A program made the position numbers and the translations under genes. Positions 28,169-39,012 of a stretch of DNA of 64,000 nucleotides are shown here, piece by piece. Within the stretch, counting starts at the first letter, position 1, and every line of letters begins with the position of its first letter. Location: contig JAHQRK010000050.1 of the NCBI GenBank assembly GCA_019828595.1, forward strand, positions 1 through 64,000, in the 5' to 3' direction. The notes below the pieces were generated by a model, which searched no databases, had not been told where the DNA came from, and was given only the letters and a program-made list of their open reading frames with translations. The DNA comes from Aphanomyces cochlioides (Eukaryota > Oomycota > Saprolegniomycetes > Saprolegniales > Verrucalvaceae).

Positions 28169-29975
28169 ACGATTTAGCAGAGTCCTGTGTTTTTATTAAA
28201 CAGTCGCAACCCCCAATTCTGTGCCACCTTTTATATTATATATATAAGTAGGTACTCTTTCTCCCGAAGTTACAGAGTCATTTTGCCGAGTTCCTTCAAC
28301 ATAATTATCTCATACACCTTAGTCTATTCGACCTATCCACCTGTGTCGGTTTAGGGTACGGTTATTTAAAAATAAAAACGAGGTTGGTTATCAATTCAAA
28401 TTAACCATAATATAAATAAATTTACATTATAACTATGAAACATTAAAGTTCTATGAATTGGGCATTTCCTTTTTATTTTTTTGATTACTTAGCTTTTGAG
28501 TAACCTCTCGAATTTTATTGTCTTATTATTTATTAAATAATAAGTGAAATTCTGCTATTTCTTGAAAATACTTTCATATTTTGTCACGGATTTCGCTAGA
28601 CATTTAATTTTAAAAATGTTCCCATCATAGCTTGCTTTCGTCAAGTTCTACTTAGGGGCCGTCTTACTCTATGTAGTTAATCTTAACATAGAAACCCTTG
28701 GATTTTCGGTGATAATGATTCTTGTCATTATTTTTTGTTACTAATGCCAGCATTTTCTATTCTGATATTTTCAATATATTTAACAACATATCTTTAACAA
28801 CATACAGAATGTTCCGCTACCGTTTATAATTTATTTTATAAACTTGACGCTTCGGTAAATTTCTTTAGTCCCGATACATTTTAGGCGCAAAAAAACTAGA
28901 CCAATGAGCTATTACGCTTTCTTTAAAGGATGGCTGCTTCCAAGCCTACCTATTGGTTGTCATTATTTTTTCACTTCCTTTATCACTTAGAAAATTATTT
29001 TAGGACCTTAGCGTTCAATCTGGGCTGTTTCCCTCTCGACAATGGACCTTAGCGCCCAATGTCTGTCTATTTAAATACTTATTTTTGTATTCGGAGTTTC
29101 TAAAAGTTCAGTAAGATTTTAACCCCCCTAGCTTAATGAGTGCTCTACCCCAAAAAAAGATTTTTAAATGCTCTACTTCAATAGATTTCGCGGAAAACCA
29201 GCTATCTCTGAGTTTGATTGGCCTTTCACCCCTAATCACAAATCATCCCCGTATATTGCCACACACGTGGGTTCGATCCTCCAAATAGTTTTACCTATTC
29301 TTCAATCTGTTCATAATTAGATCACTCAGTTTCGGGTCTTATTTTCATAACTTATTTTGCTTTTTAAAACTTGATTTCTCTACGCCTATTTTATTTATAA
29401 ATTAAGCTTGCTAAAAAAATAAACTTGCTGGCCCATTATGCAAAAGGTACATTGTTACTTTATAAAAAAGCTTCAATTGATTATTAGCATAGAGTTTCAG
29501 AATTATTTCAAACTCAAAAGCTCTATTTCACCTTTCCTTTACAGTACTTGTTCACTATCGGTCATTAATTATTTTATAGATTTTGAGGGTGGTCCCCCAA
29601 TATTCAAAAAAGATTACACATACCTCTTTTTACTAATAAAAATGAAATATAAATATAACATTTCCTACAGGACTAGCACCTTTTAAAGTAAATGTTTTAA
29701 CATTTTTCAGATATTTATAAATATATTTTAAATATTTTTATAATCTATTTTCCACGTTCACTCGTCATTACTTACGGAATCTCGTTTGATTTTTTCAATA
29801 GTTACTAAGATATTTCAATTCACTATGTTTAAAATTTTCACAAAGAAAAAGTTTTCTTTAGGAAATCTATATATTAAAATAAATACACATTACATATAGC
29901 TTTTCGTTTTTATAACGTCCTAAAAATATTAATTAATGCCTAGGCATCCCCTCTATGCTTTTTTTATTAATGAAT
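27125..29975 (-). rRNA. rrnL: Large-subunit ribosomal RNA (left arm)
   Basis: Read on the minus strand it has the bacterial 23S landmarks: the GATGCCTAGGCATT start region (about 29930-29955), AAGACCCGAAACTGAGTGAT, GGCGGCCGTAACTCTGACGG with TCCTAAGGTAGCGAAATTCC, GACGGAAAGACCCCGTGAAC, the peptidyl-transferase loop, and the sarcin-ricin loop AGTACGAGAGGACCG near 27345. Length is about 2.85 kb with the usual AT-rich expansions. Ends are estimated from conservation. It is divergent from rrnS. Confidence 0.97.
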
Positions 29976-30245
29976 AATTATAAATTTAATTTTATATATA
30001 TTATTCTAATAAAATATTTTTTTTTAAAATTTTGATCTTATAAAAAAAAATTACTTTTATTTCTTTATAATTATTTGTTATTATTATATATATAATTATA
30101 TAAATTAAAATAAAATTAAAGATAAATTAATGTAAAAAAAATATTATATTAGTATTAAATAAAAATATTTAATAATTTTATCTTACTTTTTAAGTAAAAT
30201 AAAATAGAAATTACAAATTAATTCAATATATAATGATTTAAAAAT
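29976..30245. promoter_or_regulatory. Divergent rrnL-rrnS spacer, possible promoter region (left arm)
   Basis: About 270 very AT-rich bases separate the 5' ends of the two rRNA genes, which are transcribed away from each other. A two-way promoter region is expected here from this arrangement. I cannot name a motif. Confidence 0.35.
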
Positions 30246-31115
30246 TTTATAGAGTTTGATCCTGGCTGGCTCAGAATAAATGCTATTGGTATGCTTAACA
30301 CATGCAAGTTGAATGTTTTTTAAAAACATAGCAAACGGGTGCGTAACACGTGAATTATCTGCCCTTTAGTTCAGCATAATTATTTTATAAAAATTCTGAA
30401 TAAAAAATAAAGTTTAAAAAACGCTAAAGGATGAGTTTGCGGAAGATTAGGTAGTTGGTAGTTTAATAGACTTACCAAGCCAACGATCTTTAGCTGATTT
30501 GAAAGAATGATCAGCCACATTGGGACTGAGACACGGCCCAAACTTTTTTAAAGGCAGCAGTGAGGAATATTGGACAATGGGCGACAGCCTGATCCAGCAA
30601 TACCAAGTGAGTGAAGAAGGCTAATAGGTTGTAAAGCTCTTTCATTAAGGAAGAAAAAAGACAGTACTTAAAAAAGAAGTCCCGGCTAATTTCGTGCCAG
30701 CAGCCGCGGTAATACGAGAGGGGCGAGCATTATTCGAAATGATTAGGCGTAAAGGGTTTGTAGGTTGTTTTTTAAGTTGAAAAAAAAAAATTAAAGCTTA
30801 ACTTTATTTATTTTTTCAAAACTGATAAACTAGAGTATAAATAGAGGATAATAGAATTCTTATTGTAAGGATAAAATCTTGTAATAATAAGAGGAATTTC
30901 TATGGCGAAGGCAATTATCTGGGTATATACTGACACTGAGAAACGAAAGCTTGGGTAGCGAACGGGATTAGATACCCCGGTAGTCCATGCTGTAAACGAT
31001 GAGTGCTCATATTTAGAAAAATTTAGATATAATTTTGAAGTAGCTAACGCGTTAAGCACTCCGCCTGAAGAGTATAATCGCAAGATTGAAATTCAAAGGA
31101 ATTGACGGGAGTCTA

Positions 31116-31147
<32 letters not shown>

Positions 31148-31785
31148 AATACGCGCAAAACCTTACCAATCCTTGTAAATATTTTTAAAAAATTAATTTA
31201 AAAAGTACAGGCGTTGCATGGCTGTCGTCAGCTCGTGTTGTGAGATGTTTGGTTTATTCCCTTAACGAGCGAAACCCTTATTTTTAATTGCTAATTTATA
31301 ATAAAAAAGAATTTTATTTTAAATGCACTTTAAAAAAAAAAGTTGATTATAGGTTAACGGAAGGTGAGGATTACGTCAAGTCTTCATGGCCCTTATGGGT
31401 TGGGCTACACACGTGCTACAATGATAAAAACAATGAGAGGCAATAATTATTAAAAGTTGGAGCAAATCTTTAAAATTTATCTTAGTTCGGATTATGGGCT
31501 GCAACTCGCCCATATAAAGTTGGAATCGCTAGTAATCGCAAAACAGCATGTTGCGGTGAATATGTTACTAGACTTTGTACACACCGCCCGTCACATCATG
31601 GAAGTTAATTCATTTTAAAGTAAAAAATTTGTATATTTTTTTTATAAAAAAATCAAAAATATTTATTATAAATAATTTTATATATTTTTTTTCCTAAGAA
31701 GGGTTTAGTGACTGTGATGAAGTCGTAACAAGGTAGTCGTAGGGGAACCTGTGGCTGGAAGAGCTCAGATAAAATTTGTTTATAA
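30246..31785 (+). rRNA. rrnS: Small-subunit ribosomal RNA (left arm)
   Basis: 16S landmarks in order: AGAGTTTGATCCTGGCT (30252), ACTGAGACACGGCCCA (30524), GTGCCAGCAGCCGCGGTAATAC (30695), the GATTAGATACCCCGGTAGTCC block (30967), AATTGACGGG (31100), GCATGGCTGTCGTCAGCTCGTG (31216), ACACACGTGCTACAATG (31407), GTACACACCGCCCGTCAC (31577), and GGGGAACCTGTGGCTGGAA at the 3' end, about 31763. Ends are estimated. Confidence 0.97.
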
Positions 31786-31886
31786 TAATTAAATATTTAT
31801 TCATATTATTAAAATAATAAAATTTAATAGTATAAATAAATATTTAATATAATAATTAAATATTTATTTATTATATTTTAAAAATT

Positions 31887-32453
31887 ATGTCTTTAAATAA
31901 AAATTATGGTCAATATTTATTAAAAACACTTCCAATAATTAATTATACCTTTAATAAAAAAGAATTATCTATTAATATACCTTCAAACAAAATTATACCA
32001 ATTTTTTTTTTTTTAAAATATCATACAAATTGTCAATATAAAATTATTTCTGATATTTGTGCTGTTGATTATTTAAATAAATTAAACCGTTTTGAAGTTG
32101 TATATAATTTATTAAGTATTCGTTTTAATTCGAGAATTAGAATAAAAGTTATTATAAATGAATTACAATCTATTGATTCAATAACTAATATATATAAAGC
32201 CGCATCTTGGTGGGAACGTGAAGTTTGGGATATGTTTGGTATTTTTTTTTATAATCATCCTGATTTACGTAGAATTTTAACTGATTACGGTTTTGAAGGA
32301 CATCCTTTACGAAAAGATTTTCCATTAAGTGGTTATTTAGAAGTATATTATAATGAATTAAAAAAAAGAGTAGTTTATGAACCTATTCAATTATCTCAAA
32401 AATATAGATTATTTGAATTTAATAGTCCTTGGAATAAAAAAAATAATGATTAA
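31887..32453 (+). CDS. nad9: NADH dehydrogenase subunit 9 (30 kDa)
   Basis: This peripheral-arm subunit of complex I has a complete 188-residue frame. The family signature E-R-E-V-W-D-M-F-G-I-F-F-Y-N-H-P-D-L-R-R-I near residue 110 is followed by T-D-Y-G-F-E-G-H-P-L-R-K-D-F-P-L-S-G-Y. The first sixty bases lie inside the IR, so a 5' fragment exists at 41452-41511 and a decayed one at about 26340-26406. Confidence 0.98.
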   Translation: MSLNKNYGQYLLKTLPIINYTFNKKELSINIPSNKIIPIFFFLKYHTNCQYKIISDICAVDYLNKLNRFEVVYNLLSIRFNSRIRIKVIINELQSIDSITNIYKAASWWEREVWDMFGIFFYNHPDLRRILTDYGFEGHPLRKDFPLSGYLEVYYNELKKRVVYEPIQLSQKYRLFEFNSPWNKKNND

Positions 32454-32527
32454 TTTTATTTTTTAAAAATGTTATTTAAAGTTGTTACTAATTTATAAGT
32501 GGTTTTATTGAATTATAAAAAATAAAA

Positions 32528-33676
32528 ATGAGATGGATTAAAAATTCATTATTATCAGTTGTAAATAATCATATTATAGATTATCCTACTCCTATAAATA
32601 TAAATTATTATTATGGTTTTGGTTCTTTATCTGGCTTAATGTTAGCAGTTCAAATATTAACCGGAATTTTTTTAGCGATGCATTACACACCTCATATTGA
32701 TTTAGCATTTAATAGTGTTGAACATATTATGCGAGATGTAAATTATGGTTGGTTAATTAGATATATACATGCAAATGGTGCCTCTTTTTTTTTTATTGTA
32801 GTTTATATTCATATGTTTCGAGGTTTATATTATGGTTCTTATATTACACCAAGAGAACATTTATGGTGTTCAGGTGTTTTAATTTTTATAGCAATGATGG
32901 CTACAGCTTTTATGGGTTATGTATTACCTTGGGGACAAATGAGTTTTTGGGGAGCAACTGTAATTACTAACCTATTTTCGGCTATTCCTTATATTGGTAA
33001 AGATATAGTTGAATGGTTATGGGGTGGATTTTCTGTTGATAATCCAACTTTAAATAGATTTTTCAGTTTACATTTTACATTACCTTTTGTTATTGTGGGT
33101 TTAGTTTTATTACATTTAATTTTATTACATGAAAATGGATCAAATAATCCTTTAGGTATATATATTAAAATTGAAACAACTCCTTTTTATCCTTATTTTT
33201 ATGTAAAAGATTTATTTGGTTTTATTATTTTAATGTTTATTTTTTCTATTTTTATTTATTATTATCCTAATACATTAGGTCATCCTGATAATTATATACC
33301 AGCTAATCCAATGAAAACACCTTTACATATAGTTCCTGAATGGTATTTTTTACCTTTTTATGCTATATTAAGATCTATTCCTAATAAAATAGGTGGAGTT
33401 ATAGCTATGTTTGGTTCTTTATTAATTTTATTAACAATTCCTTTTACCAATTCTTCTGAAATTAGAAGTACTCTTTTTAGACCCATATTTAAAGTTCTTT
33501 ATTGGTTATTAGTTGTATCTTTTTTAATATTAGGTTGGATAGGTCAAATGCCAGTTGATTATCCATATACTGAAGTTGGTATTATTGCTATGATTTATTA
33601 TTTTTTTTTTTTTGTAGTAGTAATTCCTTTTATAGGTCATATTGAAAGTTATTTAATACGTTATTATAATAAATAA
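32528..33676 (+). CDS. cob: Cytochrome b
   Basis: This is the central membrane subunit of complex III with two b haems. The 382-residue frame is complete. The haem-ligand histidines lie in A-M-H-Y-T and V-Y-I-H-M-F-R-G (second and fourth spans with their partners near L-H-F-T-L-P and H-L-I-L-L-H). The Qo-site [14 protein letters not shown] motif is near residue 272. No introns. It starts 74 bases after nad9 and is followed by nad3. A CGA arginine codon occurs at 32819-32821. Confidence 0.98.
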   Translation: MRWIKNSLLSVVNNHIIDYPTPININYYYGFGSLSGLMLAVQILTGIFLAMHYTPHIDLAFNSVEHIMRDVNYGWLIRYIHANGASFFFIVVYIHMFRGLYYGSYITPREHLWCSGVLIFIAMMATAFMGYVLPWGQMSFWGATVITNLFSAIPYIGKDIVEWLWGGFSVDNPTLNRFFSLHFTLPFVIVGLVLLHLILLHENGSNNPLGIYIKIETTPFYPYFYVKDLFGFIILMFIFSIFIYYYPNTLGHPDNYIPANPMKTPLHIVPEWYFLPFYAILRSIPNKIGGVIAMFGSLLILLTIPFTNSSEIRSTLFRPIFKVLYWLLVVSFLILGWIGQMPVDYPYTEVGIIAMIYYFFFFVVVIPFIGHIESYLIRYYNK

Positions 33677-33682
33677 ATTAAA

Positions 33683-34039
33683 ATGAAAGCAAATTATTCA
33701 ATTATTTTTATATTTTTACTTATTAGCTTAGTCTTATCTACTATTATTTTTATGTTATCTTTTTTATTAATTCAACAAAAGGATGATTTAGAAAAATTAA
33801 CTGCATATGAATGCGGATTTAATCCTTATGATGATGCTAGAAAAGTTTTTGATGTTAAATTTTATTTAATAGCTTTATTATTTATTGTTTTTGATTTAGA
33901 AGCTGTTTATGTTTTTCCTTGGGTATTAACATTAAGTTCAAATTTTTCATTGGGATTTTGGACAATGATAGAATTCTTAATTGAATTAATTGTTGGTTTC
34001 ATATACGTTTGGTGTAGTGGTGCATTAGAATGGCAATAA
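33683..34039 (+). CDS. nad3: NADH dehydrogenase subunit 3
   Basis: This small membrane subunit of complex I has a complete 118-residue frame. The loop cysteine of the active/deactive switch is in T-A-Y-E-C-G-F-N-P-Y near residue 43, followed by A-R-K-V-F-D-V-K-F-Y and the F-D-L-E-A-V-Y-V-F-P-W block with the conserved glutamate. It starts six bases after cob. Confidence 0.98.
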   Translation: MKANYSIIFIFLLISLVLSTIIFMLSFLLIQQKDDLEKLTAYECGFNPYDDARKVFDVKFYLIALLFIVFDLEAVYVFPWVLTLSSNFSLGFWTMIEFLIELIVGFIYVWCSGALEWQ

Positions 34040-34060
34040 ATTAATTTTTATTGTTATTTA

Positions 34061-34132
34061 GTGATTATAGATTAATTGGTAAATCTTTTGCCTTCCAAGC
34101 AAATATTATGGGTTCGAGTCCCATTAATCACA
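34061..34132 (+). tRNA. trnG: tRNA-Gly (TCC)
   Basis: Anticodon loop CTTCCAA in a TTTGC/GCAAA stem. Acceptor GTGATTA/TAATCAC. It leads a trnG-trnE-trnD cluster. Confidence 0.95.
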
Positions 34133-34141
34133 AATTTTTTA

Positions 34142-34213
34142 GCCCTTTTAGTCTAGTGGTTAGGACCTTGCCTTTTCACGGCAAAAACACGGGTTCGAAC
34201 CCCGTAAAGGGTA
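34142..34213 (+). tRNA. trnE: tRNA-Glu (TTC)
   Basis: Anticodon loop TTTTCAC in a TTGCC/GGCAA stem. Acceptor GCCCTTT/AAAGGGT. Confidence 0.95.
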
Positions 34214-34232
34214 ATAATTATAAATAATTTAT

Positions 34233-34306
34233 GGAAAAATAACTCAGTTGGTTAGAGTTTTAGCTTGTCACGCTAAAGGTCGCGGGTTCGAGTCCCGTTT
34301 TTTCCG
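34233..34306 (+). tRNA. trnD: tRNA-Asp (GTC)
   Basis: Anticodon loop TTGTCAC in a TTAGC/GCTAA stem. Acceptor GGAAAAA/TTTTTCC. Confidence 0.95.
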
Positions 34307-34359
34307 TTTTATATAAATTAAAATATTATTTAATTTATATTTAATTTAAAAAATAAAAT

Positions 34360-35062
34360 ATGATACCTTTTAATTATTTTTTTTTTTTTTTTTTTACTTA
34401 TTTTCAAGTATAGCTTTAACTTCAGCTATATTTGTTATATATTCTAAAAATACAGTTTATTCAGTATTTTTTTTAATTTTAGTTTTTACAAATATGACAG
34501 GATTATTATTAGTTGCTGAAGTAGAGTTTTTAGCTATTATGCTAATTATTATTTATGTAGGGGCTATTACTGTTTTATTTCTTTTTGTTGTAATGATGTT
34601 AGATATAAAAAAAAAACAGATGAAAATAATAATTATGGTTATTTACCTATTATTTTTTTAATTGGTTTTACTTTTTTTATAGAAGCATTTATTATTTTTA
34701 GTAAATCTTTTACTTCATATCAATTTTTTATTCAAAAAAATCTTCAGATGTTAACTTATAATAAATTATGTTTAGTTTGGTCTAGATATCCTGCTTCTAT
34801 TTATAAAGATATGCCTTATCATTATAGTAAATATTTATCAAAATATGACACAATAACTAATATAGAAACTTTAGGTCAAATTTTATATACTTATTATACT
34901 TTTTTTTTATTAGCCGCAGGTTTAATTTTGTTAATAGCATTAATTGGTGCGGTTACTTTAACTTTGGAAGAAAAAAAAAATAAAAAATTTTTAACAAAAA
35001 ATTTATATCAACAACTTTCTAGAAATTACTTAAATGCTATTTATAGTGTAAAGCAAAAATAA
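34360..35062 (+). CDS. nad6: NADH dehydrogenase subunit 6 (two frame breaks)
   Basis: This membrane subunit of complex I is cut into three frames, at T19 (34377-34395) and A10 (34607-34616). One extra base in each run restores a product of about 234 residues. The middle part has the signature L-L-V-A-E-V-E-F-L-A-I-M-L-I-I-I-Y-V-G-A-I-T-V-L-F-L-F-V-V-M-M. The last 104 codons (34748-35062) end with a span and L-T-L-E-E-K-K. It is single-copy, so there is no second arm for comparison. Confidence 0.92.
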
Positions 35063-35072
35063 TAAATAATAT

Positions 35073-35145
35073 ACAGCCTTAACTTAATTGGTAGAGTCTT
35101 AGCCTTCTAAGCTACATTATCTAGGTTCGAGTCCTAGAGGTTGTA
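35073..35145 (+). tRNA. trnR: tRNA-Arg (TCT)
   Basis: Anticodon loop CTTCTAA in a TTAGC/GCTAC stem. Acceptor ACAGCCT/AGGTTGT with one G-T pair. Confidence 0.93.
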
Positions 35146-35229
35146 TATAATATTATTTTTTATAATTTTTAAATATTGAAGAATTCTTTATTTTTTCTTC
35201 GGAAAAACTGTATTTTAATCAGATTTTAA

Positions 35230-35457
<228 letters not shown>

Positions 35458-35482
35458 GTTAAAAAAATATAAATATTTTATT

Positions 35483-35570
35483 GGCCAAATAGTCTAGTGG
35501 TTAAGGCAGTGGTTTGCTAAACCATCAATTATTTTAAAATAATTCGTGGGTTCGAATCCCACTTTGGCCT
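35483..35570 (+). tRNA. trnS: tRNA-Ser (GCT)
   Basis: Class II tRNA with anticodon loop TTGCTAA and a long AT-rich variable arm. Acceptor GGCCAAA/TTTGGCC. Confidence 0.94.
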
Positions 35571-35605
35571 TTTTTTTTATTTATACATATAATGGTTGAT
35601 TGGTT

Positions 35606-35678
35606 GATGATGTAGTTCAATTGGTAGAGCGTGGGAATCATAATCCCAAAGTTATAGGTTCAAGTCCTATTATCATTA
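35606..35678 (+). tRNA. trnM: Elongator tRNA-Met (CAT)
   Basis: Anticodon loop ATCATAA in a TGGGA/TCCCA stem. The acceptor has G-T pairs at both ends. A decayed copy lies in each IR arm (26466-26541, 46858-46936). Confidence 0.88.
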
Positions 35679-35691
35679 ATTTTTATAAATA

Positions 35692-35766
35692 CGGAAAGTA
35701 GCATAGTTTGGTTAATGTACCTGTTTTGGGAACAGGAGATCATGAGTTCGAATCTCATCTTTCCGA
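35692..35766 (+). tRNA. trnP: tRNA-Pro (TGG)
   Basis: Anticodon loop TTTGGGA in a CCTGT/ACAGG stem. Acceptor CGGAAAG/CTTTCCG. Confidence 0.95.
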
Positions 35767-35770
35767 TAAA

Positions 35771-35843
35771 GGGAAAATAGTTTAATTGGTAGAATAACAG
35801 TCTCCAAAATTGTTGGTTGGGGGTTCGAGTCCCTCTTTTCTCG
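35771..35843 (+). tRNA. trnW: tRNA-Trp (CCA)
   Basis: Anticodon loop CTCCAAA in an ACAGT/ATTGT stem. With CCA as the only Trp anticodon, TGA should not be read as tryptophan. Confidence 0.94.
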
Positions 35844-35917
35844 TTTTTATATTAAGAAAAATAAATTTAATAATACAAATAAATTAATTTTTTAAAAATT
35901 TAATTAATTAAAAAAGA

Positions 35918-37945
35918 ATGATTGACATTAAAATAAATGGAATCAAAATAAAAGTAAAAAAAAATATAACTGTTTTACAGGCTTGTAATACTTTAAATAT
36001 TGAAATACCTAAATTTTGTTTTCAAGAAAATTTAAATATTGCGGGGAATTGTAGAATGTGTCTAGTTGAAATAAAAAATTCACCAAAACCCGTTGCTTCT
36101 TGTGCTATGCCTGTTTCAAATAATATGGAAATTTTTACAAATACCCCATTGGTTCAAAAGGCCAGAGAAAGTGTTTTAGAATTTATATTAATTAATCACC
36201 CATTAGATTGTCCTATTTGTGATCAAGGAGGTGAATGTGATTTACAAGATCAAACAATGTTATTTGGTAGTGATAGAAGTCGTTTTTTTTTTTCAAAAAA
36301 AAGAGGCGTTGAAGATAAAAATGTAGGTCCATTTATTAAAACTATAATGACACGTTGTATTCATTGTACACGTTGCGTCCGTTTTGCAGAAGAAATTTGT
36401 GGTATTGATAATTTTGGTACTACTGGTAGGGGTAATTCAACTGAAATAAATTTTTATGATAAAAATATTTTTTATTCAGAATTTTCAGGAAATTTAATAG
36501 ATTTATGCCCGGTAGGAGCATTAACTTCAAAATCTTATGCTTTTAAAGTAAGACCATGGGAAATAATAAAAAAAGAAGGTGTTGATATTTTAGATGGAAT
36601 TGGTTCTAATTTTGTGGTAGATTCTTTAAAAAATGAAATAATTCGTATCTTACCAAAAACAAATGTACATATAAATAAAGAATGGATAAATAATAAAACT
36701 CGATTTTTTTTTGATAGTTTAAAATATCAAAGAATTGAAAAACCTATGATTAAAACTGAAGAAGGTTTCAAAGAAATTTTATGGGAAGATGCTTTTAAAT
36801 ATATTAATAAAAAAATTTTATCATATGATGGTAGCCAAATTCAAACAATTGTTGGAAATCTTACAGATTTAGAATCGGATTTTTTATTAAAAACAACTTT
36901 AAATCAATTAGGTATATCTAATGTATCTTATTTATATCCAAATAAAAAGGAAAATTATTTTAATTCTGATATTACTTCAAATTATTTATTTAATACTTCT
37001 TTTAAATCTTTAGAAAACGCTGATTTATGTTTAATTATTAATAGTGATATACGTGAAGAAGGTTCTATATTAAATTTACATTTAATAAATCGTTTAAAAA
37101 AAGGAAATTTTGATATTTTTTATATTGGTGAAAAAAAAAATTATACATATTCAATAAAACATTTAGGTATTAGTATTGATACTTTTATAAAAATTATTCA
37201 AGGTAAACATTCATTTTGTAAAAAATTTAAAAAAGCTAAAAATCCTGTTATAATTTTTGGAACAAATTTTTTTTATATCAATAAAAATAATTTTTCAATA
37301 ATAATTGAAAAATTAAAAAATTTATCTTTTATATCTTCAAATAATTTTAATATTTTACATTCGCAAAGTTCTTATTTAAATTTTTTGGAAATTTTTAATA
37401 AAAAATATAATTTTCAAAATCAAAAAAATAATTTTTACTATTTATATAATACAAATTTTCAAAAAGAAGTAAAAAAAACTAAAAATGATTTTGTGGTTTA
37501 TCAAGGTCATCATTTTACTTTTGATGCTAATTTAGCTGATATAATTTTACCTAATTTAACTTTTTTAGAAAAAAAAGGTATTTATTTAAACACTGAAGGT
37601 TTTATTCAAAAAAATAATATTATAATAGAAAGAGCTACAGATCAAAGATCTGATTTTTCAATATTTAAATATCTAAATATTTTTATTCAAAAAAATAATA
37701 ATAATAATTTTAAAAATAAAAAAAATATTCAATTTATCCATCTTTTATCTTACATTGAAAAAAAAAAATTACATATAACTAATTTTTATATAATCAATAA
37801 AAAAAAAATAAAACAAATAAATAAATACAATTTTTATTCATTAAGAAAAAAATTATATATTGATAATGTTTTAATTAATTATTCAAAAATCTTATTAAAT
37901 TCGATTAATTCATTAAAAAATAAAACAAATTTTTTAAAAAATTAA
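35918..37945 (+). CDS. nad11: NADH dehydrogenase subunit 11 (75 kDa)
   Basis: This is the largest iron-sulfur subunit of complex I, mostly nuclear-encoded in other eukaryotes. The 675-residue frame is complete. The N-terminal ferredoxin-like domain has cysteines 34, 45, 48 and 62 for a 2Fe-2S cluster. Next come H-P-L-D-C-P-I-C-D-Q-G-G-E-C and C-I-H-C-T-R-C-V-R-F with D-L-C-P-V-G-A-L for two 4Fe-4S clusters. The molybdopterin-like domain follows (from about 240) and decays into an N/K-rich C-terminus. It heads the nad11-nad1-nad4L-nad5 block. Confidence 0.97.
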   Translation: MIDIKINGIKIKVKKNITVLQACNTLNIEIPKFCFQENLNIAGNCRMCLVEIKNSPKPVASCAMPVSNNMEIFTNTPLVQKARESVLEFILINHPLDCPICDQGGECDLQDQTMLFGSDRSRFFFSKKRGVEDKNVGPFIKTIMTRCIHCTRCVRFAEEICGIDNFGTTGRGNSTEINFYDKNIFYSEFSGNLIDLCPVGALTSKSYAFKVRPWEIIKKEGVDILDGIGSNFVVDSLKNEIIRILPKTNVHINKEWINNKTRFFFDSLKYQRIEKPMIKTEEGFKEILWEDAFKYINKKILSYDGSQIQTIVGNLTDLESDFLLKTTLNQLGISNVSYLYPNKKENYFNSDITSNYLFNTSFKSLENADLCLIINSDIREEGSILNLHLINRLKKGNFDIFYIGEKKNYTYSIKHLGISIDTFIKIIQGKHSFCKKFKKAKNPVIIFGTNFFYINKNNFSIIIEKLKNLSFISSNNFNILHSQSSYLNFLEIFNKKYNFQNQKNNFYYLYNTNFQKEVKKTKNDFVVYQGHHFTFDANLADIILPNLTFLEKKGIYLNTEGFIQKNNIIIERATDQRSDFSIFKYLNIFIQKNNNNNFKNKKNIQFIHLLSYIEKKKLHITNFYIINKKKIKQINKYNFYSLRKKLYIDNVLINYSKILLNSINSLKNKTNFLKN

Positions 37946-38035
37946 TTTTAAAGATTAATTTTATATTATATTTTTATTTTATATAGATATATAAAATAAA
38001 TTATTAATTTATTTTATAATAATAAATAATTAATT

Positions 38036-38998
38036 ATGAAAATTTTTTTAAAAGTACTTTTTTTAATTTTACCTTTATTAATAGCAGTAGCTTATTTCAC
38101 TTTAGCTGAACGAAAGATTTTATCATCAATTCAAAGACGTAAAGGTCCGAATGTGGTAGGTACTTTTGGTTTATTACAACCACTTGCAGATGGTTTAAAA
38201 TTATTTGTTAAAGAAACTATATTGCCTAGTAATTGTGACGTAGTTTTATTTATTTTTGCCCCAATATTAACTTTTTTTTTAAGTTTAGTTTCATGGGTTG
38301 TTATTCCTTTTGGTAAAGGAATGTCATATGCAGAATTAAATATAGGTATTTTATATTTATTAGCAATTTCATCTTTAGGTGTATACGGTATTATAATTGC
38401 TGGATGGTCTAGTAATTCAAAATATGCCTTTTTAGGTGCATTACGTTCTTCAGCCCAAATGGTTTCTTATGAATTAACAATAAGTTTTTCAATTTTATCT
38501 GTGGTAGTTTGTGCACGATCTTTAAATTTAGTAGATATAGTATTAGGTCAACAAAAAATATGGTATTGTGTTCCTTTATTTCCTATATTTATTATTTTTT
38601 TTATATCATCTTTAGCAGAAACAAATAGACATCCTTTTGATTTGCCTGAAGCGGAAGCTGAGTTAGTTTCTGGTTATAACGTAGAATATTCAGCAATGGG
38701 TTTTGCATTATTTTTTTTAGGAGAATATTCTAATATGTTATTAATGAGCGCCTTAACTTCTATTTTATTTTTAGGAGGTTGGTTAGCTCCTTTATTTTTA
38801 GATTTTATACCTGGTCCTTTCTGGTTAGGTTTAAAAATATCTTTTTTTGTTATTTTATTTGTTTTAGCACGTGCAATTTTACCAAGATATCGTTATGACC
38901 AATTAATGCGCCTTGGTTGGAAAGTTTTTTTACCATTAACTTTAGGTTGTTTTATATATACTACAGGTATTTTATTAAGTTTTAATTGGTTAATTTAA
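38036..38998 (+). CDS. nad1: NADH dehydrogenase subunit 1
   Basis: This membrane subunit of complex I forms the quinone entry channel. The 320-residue frame is complete. Signatures are [19 protein letters not shown] near residue 24, Q-P-L-A-D-G-L-K-L, and [17 protein letters not shown] near 200. The 90-base leader is AT-rich with small palindromes. Confidence 0.98.
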   Translation: MKIFLKVLFLILPLLIAVAYFTLAERKILSSIQRRKGPNVVGTFGLLQPLADGLKLFVKETILPSNCDVVLFIFAPILTFFLSLVSWVVIPFGKGMSYAELNIGILYLLAISSLGVYGIIIAGWSSNSKYAFLGALRSSAQMVSYELTISFSILSVVVCARSLNLVDIVLGQQKIWYCVPLFPIFIIFFISSLAETNRHPFDLPEAEAELVSGYNVEYSAMGFALFFLGEYSNMLLMSALTSILFLGGWLAPLFLDFIPGPFWLGLKISFFVILFVLARAILPRYRYDQLMRLGWKVFLPLTLGCFIYTTGILLSFNWLI

Positions 38999-39012
38999 TT
39001 TAATAGTAAAAA

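Larger units (their letters stand above)
9408..31946 (+). repeat. Large inverted repeat, left arm
   Basis: This arm reads as the reverse complement of 41452-64000, gene for gene, over about 22.5 kb. At the rRNA end the match stops at 31946, sixty bases into nad9, where the left copy runs on into the real gene and the right copy turns into the nad5 downstream spacer. At the other end the match still holds at the window edge: 64000 corresponds to 9408 inside rps7. The true arm may therefore reach into the rps7-nad7 spacer. Arms of this size with both rRNA genes inside are typical of Pythium-like oomycete mitochondria. Confidence 0.95.

Noticed and set aside
29438..29686. 82-codon ORF, mirrored at 43762-43959
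   Set aside because: It is inside rrnL domain I and antisense to the rRNA.
30808..31083. 91-codon ORF, mirrored at 42317-42592
   Set aside because: It is antisense within rrnS, across the conserved GATTAGATACC region.
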